Shown: positions 6,626 to 14,658 of the stretch, in pieces
Position numbering within the stretch: the first letter of the stretch is position 1
How the letters are laid out: the number at the start of each line of letters is the position of its first letter
Origin: UBA1447 sp964568955
GTDB taxonomy: Bacteria; Bacillota; Clostridia; Oscillospirales; Acutalibacteraceae
Reading direction: 5' to 3'
DNA: 16,430 nt
Assembly (NCBI GenBank): GCA_964568955.1
Contig: CAZMSM010000049.1
Location: forward strand, 1-16,430
Program-made: the position numbers and the translations under genes
The notes under the pieces: model-generated
Database searches by the model: none
The model's input: only the letters and a program-made list of their open reading frames with translations
Told to the model about the DNA's origin: nothing

Positions 6626-8809
6626 ATGGCAATGGGTAAAATACTTGTTCTTACCGAAAAACCTTCTGTCGCACGGGAAATTGCCCGTGTGCTTGGCTGC
6701 CGCCAAAATGGTGAAGGGTGTATCATCGGCAGTCAATATATTATCACCTGGGCACTCGGGCATTTGGTCACCCTGGCCGACCCCGAGGAGTATGACGGCA
6801 AATATAAAAGCTGGAGCTTAGACGATTTGCCCATGCTGCCCAAGAAAATGAAGCTGGTTGTAATCAAACAGACAAGCAAACAGTTTAAAGCGGTTTCCTC
6901 CCTCATGCGCCGGCCGGATGTTGACAGCCTGGTTATCGCAACCGATGCCGGGCGTGAAGGCGAACTTGTGGCGCGATGGATTATGATGAAAGCCGGCTGG
7001 CGCAAACCCGCAAAACGGCTTTGGATATCCTCACAGACCGACAAGGCTATCAAAGAAGGCTTCGCCACACTCAAACCCGCCGCCAATTATGACAATCTCT
7101 ACCGCTCCGCCCAAGCAAGGGCCGAAGCGGACTGGCTCGTGGGGCTCAACGTCACGCGCGCACTCACCTGCAAGCACAACGCCCAACTGTCCGCCGGTAG
7201 GGTACAAACGCCCACCCTCGCCCTTATCGTCGCACGTGAGGAAGAAATCAGGAAGTTTATCCCCAAGGATTACTATACGGTTCACGCTCAATTTGACGGT
7301 TTTGAAGCCGTGTATAAAGACGGCAAGAACCAGTCCCGCTTTTTTGAACAAGCACCCGCTCAAGCTGTTGCAAACGCCATAAACGGCAAACGCGGTAGGC
7401 TCACGGAGGTTAAGAAAGAATACCGCCACCAAGCACCACCGGCCGCCTACGATTTAACGGAACTGCAAAGGGATGCCAACAAAAAGTATGCCTACTCCGC
7501 AAAGCAAACCCTTAATTTGATGCAAAGCCTTTATGAAAGGCATAAACTGCTTACCTACCCCCGCACCGATTCCCGCTATATATCCGACGATGTGGTGGCT
7601 ACCTTGCCCGAGCGTTTAAAAAGCATCGCTGTCGGACCGTATTTGGAAGCGGCGACCGGGCTTTTACGCCAAAGGCCGCTGAGTTCCAAATACCTTGTCA
7701 ATAATGCAAAAGTCAGTGACCACCACGCTATTATTCCGACAGAACAATTTCTTGACCTGAACAGACTGACACCGGAGGAGCGGAACATCTATGACCTCGT
7801 CGTGCGTCGATTTTTAGCCGTGCTCAGCCCCGCTTTCGAGTATCAAGAAGTCAAGGTTAAAGCAACCGTTGAAAAACACTCTTTTTACGCAAAAGGCAGG
7901 ATTGTAAAATCTGCCGGCTGGAAGGCACTTTACGGCACTGTTGCGAGTGATGATGAAGAGGGCGACTCGGACACGCGCGCACAACAATTGCCGCCGCTGT
8001 CGCAAGGCACCGCTTTGCAGGTGTTGAGCTGCCGAGTGGCCGCCGGCAAAACCAAGCCGCCGGCACGCTATACGGAGGCAACCTTGCTCACCGCTATGGA
8101 AAACCCCGCCCAACAAATTGAGGACGCAAGCTTAAAAGGTGTTATCGAAACCACAAGCGGCCTTGGCACCTCTGCCACGCGCGCGGATATTATAGAAAAG
8201 CTGTTTAATTCCTTTAGTTTAGAACGCCACGGTAAGGAGATCCATCCGACCTCAAAAGCAAAACAGTTGGTGTCAATCGTCCCACCGGACCTTAAATCAG
8301 CGGAACTTACCGCCAAATGGGAACAAGAGCTGCAACTTATCGCCACGGGCAAGGCAAGGGATGACTTGTTTGTGGCGGGCATGCGTGACTATGCCGCGCG
8401 GCTGGTAAAAATGGTTATAGCAAATACACAAGCCTACAACCACGATAACATAACACGCGACAAATGCCCCGAATGCGGCAAATTCATGTTGGACGTCACC
8501 GGTAAAAGAGGACGCATGCTTGTTTGCCAGGACAGAGACTGCGGCTACCGCAAAAGCGTTTCCATCCAAACCAACGCACGCTGCCCCAATTGCCATAAAA
8601 AGTTAGAGATGCGCGGTGAAGGCGACAAAAAGACGTTTTTCTGTGTTTGCGGCTACCGCGAAAAGCTTTCATCCTTTGAAGACAAAAAAGACAGTGCCGG
8701 CAAGCGCGATGTGCAAAAATACCTGCAAGAACAGTCCCAACAAAAAAGCACCGGCAATACCGCCCTTGCGGACCAACTTGCGAAATGGAAGCAAGAAAAC
8801 AGCAATTAA
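6626..8809 (+). CDS. topB: DNA topoisomerase III (type IA)
   Basis: This is a type IA topoisomerase that passes single strands through a transient nick, resolving recombination and replication intermediates. The TOPRIM domain begins LVLTEKPSVAREIARVLG (7-24) and carries TDAGREGELVARW (106-118). SAGRVQTPTLAL (189-200) lies in the gate region. The active-site tyrosine is Tyr311 in LLTYPRTDSRYIS (308-320). An acidic patch (DDEEGDSD, 442-449) interrupts the core. Two zinc ribbons close the protein: Cys614/617/634/639 and Cys653/656/673/675. A Gln/Ser/Lys-rich tail follows. The ATG at 6626 has GGAAAGG seven bases upstream; a second ATG two codons later is possible. With 727 residues it is of full length for topoisomerase III with zinc domains. 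The neighbours are chromosomal housekeeping genes, so this is probably not the plasmid- or ICE-borne type of topB. Confidence 0.95.
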   Translation: MAMGKILVLTEKPSVAREIARVLGCRQNGEGCIIGSQYIITWALGHLVTLADPEEYDGKYKSWSLDDLPMLPKKMKLVVIKQTSKQFKAVSSLMRRPDVDSLVIATDAGREGELVARWIMMKAGWRKPAKRLWISSQTDKAIKEGFATLKPAANYDNLYRSAQARAEADWLVGLNVTRALTCKHNAQLSAGRVQTPTLALIVAREEEIRKFIPKDYYTVHAQFDGFEAVYKDGKNQSRFFEQAPAQAVANAINGKRGRLTEVKKEYRHQAPPAAYDLTELQRDANKKYAYSAKQTLNLMQSLYERHKLLTYPRTDSRYISDDVVATLPERLKSIAVGPYLEAATGLLRQRPLSSKYLVNNAKVSDHHAIIPTEQFLDLNRLTPEERNIYDLVVRRFLAVLSPAFEYQEVKVKATVEKHSFYAKGRIVKSAGWKALYGTVASDDEEGDSDTRAQQLPPLSQGTALQVLSCRVAAGKTKPPARYTEATLLTAMENPAQQIEDASLKGVIETTSGLGTSATRADIIEKLFNSFSLERHGKEIHPTSKAKQLVSIVPPDLKSAELTAKWEQELQLIATGKARDDLFVAGMRDYAARLVKMVIANTQAYNHDNITRDKCPECGKFMLDVTGKRGRMLVCQDRDCGYRKSVSIQTNARCPNCHKKLEMRGEGDKKTFFCVCGYREKLSSFEDKKDSAGKRDVQKYLQEQSQQKSTGNTALADQLAKWKQENSN

Positions 8810-8827
8810 CTCTGGAGTGTGACACCC

Positions 8828-10471
8828 TTGTTTAAAAAGACCCTCGCTCTATTTTGCGCGGTACTTATTATTCTCTCCTCCTTCGCCGCGTGTTCGGGGA
8901 AGGACGGCAGCAATGCCGATTTGGTCTATCCGATAGAAAACGAGCCGAGAAGCTTAGACCCGCAAATCACCGCGGATACGGCCGGCAACATTATTATCAC
9001 AAACTGCTTTGAGGGGCTCGTCAGAATAGACGAAAACGGCGAAATAGTGCCGGGTGTCGCCAAAGACTGGACTGTTTCCACCGATGGTCTGGAGTACACC
9101 TTTCACCTTACAGACGATAGCCGATGGCATTTGATGACGAAGTTTTCCACCGTTCTTGGCAAAGGATACGAAAAAACCTTTGACATTCGCGTGACCGCGC
9201 GGGATTTTGTGTTTGGCTTGCGCAGGGCTGTCATGCCGCTGACGGCATCGCCCTATGCCTCCTCACTGTTCATGATAAAAAATGCCAAGCAAGTCAACGA
9301 CGGTAGCCTAAAGCCCGATATGCTCGGTGTGACGGCACTTGATGAATATACACTAAAAATCACGTTAGCCAATCAAACAGCAGATTTTCTAAATCTGCTC
9401 GCATCGCCCGTCAGCATGCCTTGTAACGAAACTTTTTTTAACGCAGTAAAAGGCAAATATGGTTTGGGCAGCAATTACCTGCTTTGTAACGGTCCTTTTT
9501 ACTTAGCCGACTGGGAGCAAGGAACGTCGCTGAGAATGAAAAAGTTTAAAAGCGACGTGTATACGTCCGATGCGCTTCCAAATTCCGTAACGCTTAGAAT
9601 AAACCGAGATACCGACAAGTATGCGCAAAACGTATCTTTGGATGTTTATTCCGCGGCGCAAGTCAGCGCATCAACAGTCGCGTCGCTTGATGCCGCCGGA
9701 GGTATTACACTCAAAGAATACCCCAATATCACCCGCGCAATCTGCTTTAATTTTTCCGAAAAATCGCTAAGCAACGCTTCGATAAGGCTTGCTTTATGCA
9801 AGGCGCTTGACAAAAAAGCCGTTGGCATTGCCTTTGAGGGCGAAACATCGACCGACAGATTGATCCCCGCTTGCTGTACCATCGGGCAAACCCCCTACGC
9901 CGAGCTTGAAAAAACTCTAACCTCAATAAGCTTTGACTTAGGGGAGGCTAAAAAATTGTGGAGCAAGGGGCTTGAGGAACTCGCACTCAAGCAGGTAGCA
10001 CTCAAGTTGCTTTGCCCGCCCGAGTCGGAGACGGCGATGCGTGGTTTAATACAAACGTGGCAAAAAACACTGGGGGTTACTTTAAGTATTGCCGTTGAGG
10101 TTGTCGAACGTGACGAACTGCAAAAACGCCTGTCTAACGGGTCTTATCAAATAGCCTTTGCCCCCATCAAAGCAAACAAAAGTGCCGCCATTGATTTTTT
10201 ACAGAACTTTGAAAGCGGCAACCCAAACAACACGCTAAATTACAAGTCTGCTCATTTTGATAATTTGCTCATACAAGCCCGCACGGCTACCGACGCGCAA
10301 CAAGCTGCAAAGTTTTGCTCCCTTGCTCAAAACGACCTGCTGCAAAGCGGTGTGGTCTATCCCCTGTTTTCACAATCAAGCTACCTTGCAATGGGCAAAG
10401 GCGTCACCGGTATATACACCTTGCCCGCAGGCGAATGCACCACTTTTATAAACGCCAAAAAAACCTACTAA
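8828..10471 (+). CDS. Oligopeptide/nickel-type ABC transporter substrate-binding lipoprotein (SBP family 5)
   Basis: This is an extracytoplasmic solute-binding lipoprotein of the OppA/DppA family, about 547 residues. A basic start and hydrophobic signal peptide end in the lipobox SFAAC with Cys22 as the lipidated residue. Family landmarks follow: ENEPRSLDPQITADTAGN, NCFEGLVRID, VPGVAKDWTVS, YTFHLTDDSRW, TARDFVFGLRRAV, LDEYTLKITL and CNGPFYLADW. A GTG at 8819 also opens the frame, but the ribosome binding site CTGGAG ends one base before it. TTG 8828, ten bases from that site, is the better start. The gene begins about 20 bases after topB. No permease or ATPase gene lies next to it, so it must share a transporter encoded elsewhere or act as a peptide sensor. 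The ligand cannot be told from the sequence. Confidence 0.92.
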   Translation: MFKKTLALFCAVLIILSSFAACSGKDGSNADLVYPIENEPRSLDPQITADTAGNIIITNCFEGLVRIDENGEIVPGVAKDWTVSTDGLEYTFHLTDDSRWHLMTKFSTVLGKGYEKTFDIRVTARDFVFGLRRAVMPLTASPYASSLFMIKNAKQVNDGSLKPDMLGVTALDEYTLKITLANQTADFLNLLASPVSMPCNETFFNAVKGKYGLGSNYLLCNGPFYLADWEQGTSLRMKKFKSDVYTSDALPNSVTLRINRDTDKYAQNVSLDVYSAAQVSASTVASLDAAGGITLKEYPNITRAICFNFSEKSLSNASIRLALCKALDKKAVGIAFEGETSTDRLIPACCTIGQTPYAELEKTLTSISFDLGEAKKLWSKGLEELALKQVALKLLCPPESETAMRGLIQTWQKTLGVTLSIAVEVVERDELQKRLSNGSYQIAFAPIKANKSAAIDFLQNFESGNPNNTLNYKSAHFDNLLIQARTATDAQQAAKFCSLAQNDLLQSGVVYPLFSQSSYLAMGKGVTGIYTLPAGECTTFINAKKTY

Positions 10472-10519
10472 AAATACACACGTGCAAACCGGTCATTTGC
10501 GAAGAAGGGAACCCTTTCC

Positions 10520-10990
10520 ATGACATCTGTCCGCAACAAACGAAGACTTTTTTGGTGTTTTTCCGCCTGGCTCGGGGTCCTGGTTTGGATGGCTATCATC
10601 TTTGCCTTATCGGCACAACACAGCAACGAGTCCGCCGCATTCAGCGGACAATTTTTAGCGATGCTGAACAAGGTTTTCAGCAGCGGATTATCCGACTTCC
10701 TTGTGCGCAAAGCGGCCCATACCGCCGAATATTTTTTATTGGCTGTTTTAATTTTTAACGCCGTCTTGCTCTCCCGACAAAAGCCGGGACCGTTTTTGAC
10801 TTTTTCCATTGCTTTGCTTGTCGCCGTCAGCGACGAAATACATCAGCATTTCGTCCCGGGGCGAGCTTGCCAAATACGTGATATTTTGATCGACAGCGCG
10901 GGCGCGATTACCGGCATCCTTTTTTGCATGGCGGTGGTGGCTGTTTATAAACAGCTGAAAAAGCGAAAGAACCTTAAAGTCACAGTTTAA
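10520..10990 (+). CDS. VanZ-like family membrane protein
   Basis: This 156-residue protein has the VanZ-like pattern. It has a first membrane segment (about 11-33), the FALSAQHSNES motif, then VRKAAHTAEYFLLAVLIFNAV (His and Glu conserved), and SDEIHQHFVPGRACQIRDILIDSAGAITG, which is the hallmark of the family. A last membrane segment ends in a basic tail (KQLKKRKNLK). VanZ of the vanA cluster gives low-level teicoplanin resistance. Most family members occur without van genes, as here, and their role is unknown, so resistance should not be inferred. AGAAGGGA lies nine bases before the ATG. The gene sits between the binding protein and the GH5 enzyme, with only 24 bases to the latter's start. 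Confidence 0.9.
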   Translation: MTSVRNKRRLFWCFSAWLGVLVWMAIIFALSAQHSNESAAFSGQFLAMLNKVFSSGLSDFLVRKAAHTAEYFLLAVLIFNAVLLSRQKPGPFLTFSIALLVAVSDEIHQHFVPGRACQIRDILIDSAGAITGILFCMAVVAVYKQLKKRKNLKVTV

Positions 10991-11014
10991 CCTTTTGAAA
11001 GGGTGAACAAAACG

Positions 11015-12430
11015 ATGCAGAGAAAAAACGCAAACAAAGTTATTGCCATCGGCTGTGCAATCGGTATTTTGGCGGCATCCGCCGGTATGCTTGTGGGAGC
11101 GGCGGCAAGCGGTAAAGCCTACCGTCAGCTGGACAAAAGCGATTTCCTTAAAACCGACGGCCAGCGCATACAAAACGCACGCGGAGAAACGGTGGTTTTA
11201 CGCGGGGTCAACCTCGGCGGCTGGCTGTTGCAAGAAAGCTGGATGTGCCCGAACAACGGTGAGGACAAGGTTTGGGGCTATTACGACACCCTTCAAACAC
11301 TCATTGAACGCTTTGGCGACGACAAGGCGAGTGAGTTACTCAACACTTACCTTGACAACTGGATTACCGTATCCGACCTTGATTATTTAAAAACGCTTGG
11401 TGTCAACTGTGTGCGAGTACCCTTTTGGTACCGCAACTTTCAAAGTGATGACAAGGGCACTTGGGTAAGGAACGAAAAGGGTGAAATCGATTTTTCACGC
11501 CTTGATTGGATTGTTTCGGAATGCGGCAAACGGGGCATCTACGTTATCCTCGATATGCACGGGGCACCGGGCTTCCAGAGCAATGACCATCCTTGCGGCA
11601 AGGTGGACGCAAGCCAACTGTTCGATTTAACGCTCGAAGGCTTAAAATACCGCCGCCAAACGACGGAGCTGTGGACAGAAATCGCAACTCATTTTAAAGG
11701 CAACCCCGCTGTTGCAGCCTTTGACCTCTTGAACGAACCCATGAGCGGTTTTACACAGCAAGACAAAAAAGACTGCAAGCTTTGGCGTTTTTACAATAAA
11801 CTCTACAAGGCGGTAAGGGCGGGGGACCCCTGCCGGATGATAACGGTTGAAGCGGTGTGGGAAATGGAAAATCTCCCCAACCCAAAGCTCTTCTGCTGGG
11901 AAAACATCGTTTATCAACTGCATATTTATAACTGGACAAGGCCGGAAATTGACAAAAAAATGACCGACATAAAAGCCAAAACAGCATGGAAGGTACCGGT
12001 ATTGGTCGGCGAGTTCCAAGCCGGCGGCATGTGGGATTACACCATGAGCGCTTTTAACGAGAACGAGCTTAGCTGGTGCACCTGGACCTACAAAGGCGTT
12101 AAAAGCCAAAAAAGCGACTGGTTCCTTTTTGCCGCCGAAATTGAAGTGGCTGACTTGCAAGGAGACACCTTTGAACAAATAAAAGCGAAGTGGGGCAAAC
12201 CCTGCAAAACCAAAAGCGGTTTTGTTGAAAACACGGCACTTGCGGCTGTTTTAAAGAAGTATTTGACCGGGTATGTCGGCATGGATGAAGAAACAAATCC
12301 ACCGACACCGGAGTCTTATTGCGAAGTTTTAGACGCTATACCCGCAACCGGTTCGACCCAAAACGATAAGCCGATAAAGTTTGTGTTTGGCACAGCAACG
12401 CTCGTTGGGATGGGGACGCTGGGAGTTTAA
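11015..12430 (+). CDS. GH5-family beta-glucanase, surface-anchored type with broken sorting tail
   Basis: This is a secreted glycoside hydrolase of family 5, closest in motifs to the BglC/exo-1,3-beta-glucanase-like group. A signal peptide or anchor spans about residues 8-32. Family motifs are VVLRGVNLGGWLLQESWM (60-77), VNCVRVPFWYRNF (130-142), VILDMHGAPGFQSND (177-191), AFDLLNEP with the acid/base Glu241, QLHIYNW (301-307) and VLVGEFQAGG with the nucleophile Glu333. The carboxyl end has IPATG (442-446) and a hydrophobic stretch, then stops at GTLGV with no positive tail. ATG 11015 is preferred over GTG 11003 because GAAAGGG lies 11 bases before the ATG and touches the GTG. It probably cleaves beta-1,3- or beta-1,4-glucans, but the exact substrate is not readable. 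Confidence 0.92.
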   Translation: MQRKNANKVIAIGCAIGILAASAGMLVGAAASGKAYRQLDKSDFLKTDGQRIQNARGETVVLRGVNLGGWLLQESWMCPNNGEDKVWGYYDTLQTLIERFGDDKASELLNTYLDNWITVSDLDYLKTLGVNCVRVPFWYRNFQSDDKGTWVRNEKGEIDFSRLDWIVSECGKRGIYVILDMHGAPGFQSNDHPCGKVDASQLFDLTLEGLKYRRQTTELWTEIATHFKGNPAVAAFDLLNEPMSGFTQQDKKDCKLWRFYNKLYKAVRAGDPCRMITVEAVWEMENLPNPKLFCWENIVYQLHIYNWTRPEIDKKMTDIKAKTAWKVPVLVGEFQAGGMWDYTMSAFNENELSWCTWTYKGVKSQKSDWFLFAAEIEVADLQGDTFEQIKAKWGKPCKTKSGFVENTALAAVLKKYLTGYVGMDEETNPPTPESYCEVLDAIPATGSTQNDKPIKFVFGTATLVGMGTLGV

Positions 12431-12456
12431 CAAAGAAAAAGAAGAAAAATGCTTAA
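12427..12456 (+). other. Out-of-frame basic tail of the GH5 sorting signal
   Basis: In the frame one base off from the GH5 gene, the bases directly over and after its stop read LTKKKKKNA and then a stop at 12454-12456. This is the positively charged end that should follow the IPATG motif and hydrophobic stretch of a sortase substrate. One extra T in the short T run at 12426-12428 would join the two frames and give a complete 480-residue protein ending GVLTKKKKKNA. Confidence 0.6.
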
Positions 12457-12487
12457 AAATTAGGTGCGCCACACATGGGCGCACCTA
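12454..12487 (-). terminator. Rho-independent terminator of the znu-zur operon
   Basis: A perfect ten-base stem (TAGGTGCGCC at 12461-12470 with GGCGCACCTA at 12478-12487) closes a seven-base loop. On the minus strand it is followed by AATTTTTAAG, a U tract, so it ends transcripts coming from zur, whose stop lies 17 bases upstream of the stem. On the plus strand it is followed by A-rich sequence rather than a T run, so it would be at best a weak terminator for the converging GH5 transcript. Confidence 0.85.
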
Positions 12488-12503
12488 AAATAATATAAAA
12501 TCC

Positions 12504-12929
12504 TTATTTTTGACAATCCCTGCAAACCCCGTAAAGCTCCAATTGATGCCCTTGAACATCAAAACCAATTTCATCCCGAAGCTTATTTTCGTATTCTTCC
12601 AGTGGGCAACCGGGTACAGCAACGATTTTTTTACACTGGGTGCAGACCACATAATGCTTATGTTCAAACCGATTCAGTTCAAACACTGCCTTGTTTTCCC
12701 CCGCCATACTCGATTTGATAATCAGGTGTTTTTCAACCAGCGTGTTCAACACTCTGTAAACGCTCGATAAATTGATGGAAATCGCTTGACTGACGAGTGC
12801 AAAATATATCTGCTCAGCCGTAACAGGCTGGGCATTTTTTTCGATAATATTTAAGATTGAGTTGCGGTGCTTTGTGTTTTTAAGCCCTTCGCGCCTTAAC
12901 AACTCTTTGTATAAGGATTGTTCCTTCAT
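12504..12929 (-). CDS. zur: Fur-family transcriptional regulator, probably zinc regulator Zur
   Basis: This is a 141-residue winged-helix repressor of the Fur family. The DNA-binding part spans about residues 1-80, with LKNTKHRNSILNIIEKN and SSVYRVLNTLVEKHLI. The metal-binding and dimer part has HKHYVVCTQCKK (90-101) and a final CRDC (136-139). These two CxxC pairs form the structural zinc site, and His90, His92 and His128 are candidate sensory ligands. Fur, PerR and Zur cannot be separated by these motifs alone. The call Zur rests on its place as last gene of a zinc-type ABC operon and on a Zur-box-like palindrome in the operon leader. It lies 48 bases after znuB, and a small hairpin in that gap may tune its expression. 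With zinc bound it should repress znuA and its own operon. Confidence 0.88.
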   Translation of the reverse strand: MKEQSLYKELLRREGLKNTKHRNSILNIIEKNAQPVTAEQIYFALVSQAISINLSSVYRVLNTLVEKHLIIKSSMAGENKAVFELNRFEHKHYVVCTQCKKIVAVPGCPLEEYENKLRDEIGFDVQGHQLELYGVCRDCQK

Positions 12930-12951
12930 CGTTCTTGCACTTCCGTTTCTC

Positions 12952-12977
12952 GGGGCACACCCATCCCTTATTGCCCC
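12952..12977. repeat. Small inverted repeat between znuB and zur
   Basis: GGGGCA at 12952-12957 and TGCCCC at 12972-12977 can pair around a 14-base loop in the gap between znuB and zur. There is no T run after it, so it is not a terminator. It could protect the upstream mRNA or lower zur translation, or be chance. Confidence 0.35.
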
Positions 12978-13820
12978 TTAATTAAATCTGTTCTTAAACG
13001 CCAGCGATATAAAGAAGAATACGCCGGAAATTAATACGATTGTCGCGCCGGTCGCGGTGTTGAAGTAGTAAGAAGCTATGAGTCCGCTGAGCCCGGAAAC
13101 AAGGGCGATAGCGATGGCCGTGAAGGTGTAGCGGCGCACATTGCCGGTTATGTTCCGTGCGGAGGCGGCGGGTAGCACCAGCAAGGAGTTGATAATCAGC
13201 AAGCCGACCCACTGGATGGAAATCGTAACAACAACAGCAACAATGGATGTGAATATCATCTCAACCGGCAAGGTTTTAACCCCCCTGCTCGCGGCCAAGG
13301 AACGGTTGACGCTCACCAGCAACAACTTGTTGAAAATAAAAAACCAACTAACAATAACCGCTACAAAAACAACAATCAAAACAAGAATTTGCTGCGGCGT
13401 GATGCTCAATAAATCACCGATAAGGTACGAGGAATATTTGTTAAAACCGCCCCCCAGCGACATCAACACCAAACCAAGGGCTACACCGAGCGATGAAAAC
13501 ACGCCGATAATTGTATCAGCCGATTCGTGGCTTTTTTCCTTGATAACGGTAATCGTCAGCGCAAACACGACGGAAAAAATGATCGCCGCATAAATCGGGT
13601 TCATCAAACCAAAAATCGTTCCGATAGCAATACCGGTAAAGGAACCGTGCCCGAGTGCATCCGAGAAAAAGGCCATTTTATTGCTGACAACCATCGTTCC
13701 TATTAACCCGAACAGGGGTGTTATCAGTAAAATGGCAAGCAATGCGTTCTTCATAAAAATATGCCCTGCCCATTGAAAAGGCAGTAGGGTGTCAATAAAC
13801 GTGTACCAAAAATCCAACAT
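12978..13820 (-). CDS. znuB: Zinc/manganese ABC transporter permease (ZnuB/AdcB type)
   Basis: This 280-residue protein is the membrane channel of the importer, an ABC-3 family permease. It has about eight hydrophobic segments, starting with NALLAILLITPLFGLIGTMV. It carries the family stretch KMAFFSDALGHGSFTGIAIG, which forms the contact loop region, and VGLLIINSLLVLPAASARNI near the end. The start ATG at 13820 lies three bases after the znuC stop, with GAGGTG inside the end of znuC as ribosome binding site, which points to coupled translation. Zinc is the likely metal given the Zur-type regulator behind it. Manganese carriers of the same family cannot be excluded. Confidence 0.93.
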   Translation of the reverse strand: MLDFWYTFIDTLLPFQWAGHIFMKNALLAILLITPLFGLIGTMVVSNKMAFFSDALGHGSFTGIAIGTIFGLMNPIYAAIIFSVVFALTITVIKEKSHESADTIIGVFSSLGVALGLVLMSLGGGFNKYSSYLIGDLLSITPQQILVLIVVFVAVIVSWFFIFNKLLLVSVNRSLAASRGVKTLPVEMIFTSIVAVVVTISIQWVGLLIINSLLVLPAASARNITGNVRRYTFTAIAIALVSGLSGLIASYYFNTATGATIVLISGVFFFISLAFKNRFN

Positions 13821-13823
13821 CGT

Positions 13824-14642
13824 TTACTGCACCTCGCTTTCGCTTTGCGTTTTCGCTCTGTTGTTATGCCAGGAAAGACCAAAGATTTTTGCTGTCTGCT
13901 CATCGTTAAAAACTTCTTCCGGCGTTCCGTTGAGCACAACGGTGCCGTTGATTAAAATAACACGGTCGGCATATTGTTCGACCAAAGCCAAGTCATGTGA
14001 CACAAGGATGATGGATAAATCATACTTTTTTCGCAGTTCGGAAACGGTGTCGTAAAACATCTCAAGCCCCTTTTGGTCAATACCGGACACGGGCTCGTCC
14101 AGTAGCAGCAAATCCGGCACCGGCTCCAAGGCAAGTGCCAACAGAACCCGTTGCAGTTCCCCGCCGGAGAGCGCACCGAGTTTTCTATTGACCAGATGTT
14201 CTGCTTTTGCTATTGACAAGCTTTTGACAACATTGTTTCCCGATTTTTTTGTAGGCAGTAACCATGCGGGCATTTTACGATTGCAGGCGTTGAACAGGTC
14301 CAGCACACTCGTGGGTGTGTTGGCATCGAAGCTCAGGTGTTGGGGAACATAGCCGATTAACGGATTCCCCGTGCGCTCGCCCTTAGCGTCAAGGTATTTC
14401 AGTTGACCCGTATGCTTGATGTCCCCAAGGATGGCCTTGAGCAAAGTGCTTTTCCCGGCTCCGTTGGGGCCGATAATTGCTGTAAGCTCTCCGCAATGGA
14501 TATGGATGTTGACATCCTCTAAAATTTTGGTTGAACCGATGGTTACACCGAACTGTTCAATTTTGGTGCAACAAAGCCCGGAACAGCTAAAGGGTTTATA
14601 TTCGGGTTGTGTATCGTTTTCCATATATCGCACGTCTTTCAT
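13824..14642 (-). CDS. znuC: Zinc/manganese ABC transporter ATP-binding protein (ZnuC type)
   Basis: This is the cytosolic ATPase that drives the importer, 272 residues. It has Walker A GPNGAGKST (58-66), Q-loop GYVPQH (97-102), signature LSGGELQRV (158-166), Walker B LLLLDEP (178-184) and the H-loop His216 in VSHD. The amino-terminal part carries an unusual Cys/His set, CSGLCC (20-25) and HIHC (47-50), just before Walker A. From memory, similar CGLCC and HIHCGEL strings occur in clostridial homologues, so this is likely a subfamily trait. Neither ATG 14642 nor the in-frame ATG 14624 has a strong ribosome binding site, and the first is chosen by default. It starts 16 bases after znuA ends and stops three bases before znuB. 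Confidence 0.93.
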   Translation of the reverse strand: MKDVRYMENDTQPEYKPFSCSGLCCTKIEQFGVTIGSTKILEDVNIHIHCGELTAIIGPNGAGKSTLLKAILGDIKHTGQLKYLDAKGERTGNPLIGYVPQHLSFDANTPTSVLDLFNACNRKMPAWLLPTKKSGNNVVKSLSIAKAEHLVNRKLGALSGGELQRVLLALALEPVPDLLLLDEPVSGIDQKGLEMFYDTVSELRKKYDLSIILVSHDLALVEQYADRVILINGTVVLNGTPEEVFNDEQTAKIFGLSWHNNRAKTQSESEVQ

Positions 14643-14658
14643 TTGTTAGTGGCAGTTT

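Noticed and set aside
6626..8809. topB as a sign of an integrative element or plasmid
   Set aside because: No relaxase, conjugation, integrase or attachment-like repeat is seen, and the neighbours are housekeeping genes.
10520..10990. Glycopeptide resistance from the VanZ-like gene
   Set aside because: No vanHAX, vanRS or vanY gene is near, and most VanZ-like proteins are not linked to resistance.
11642..12178. Minus-strand frame of 178 codons
   Set aside because: It is antisense to the GH5 catalytic core and carries no motif of its own.
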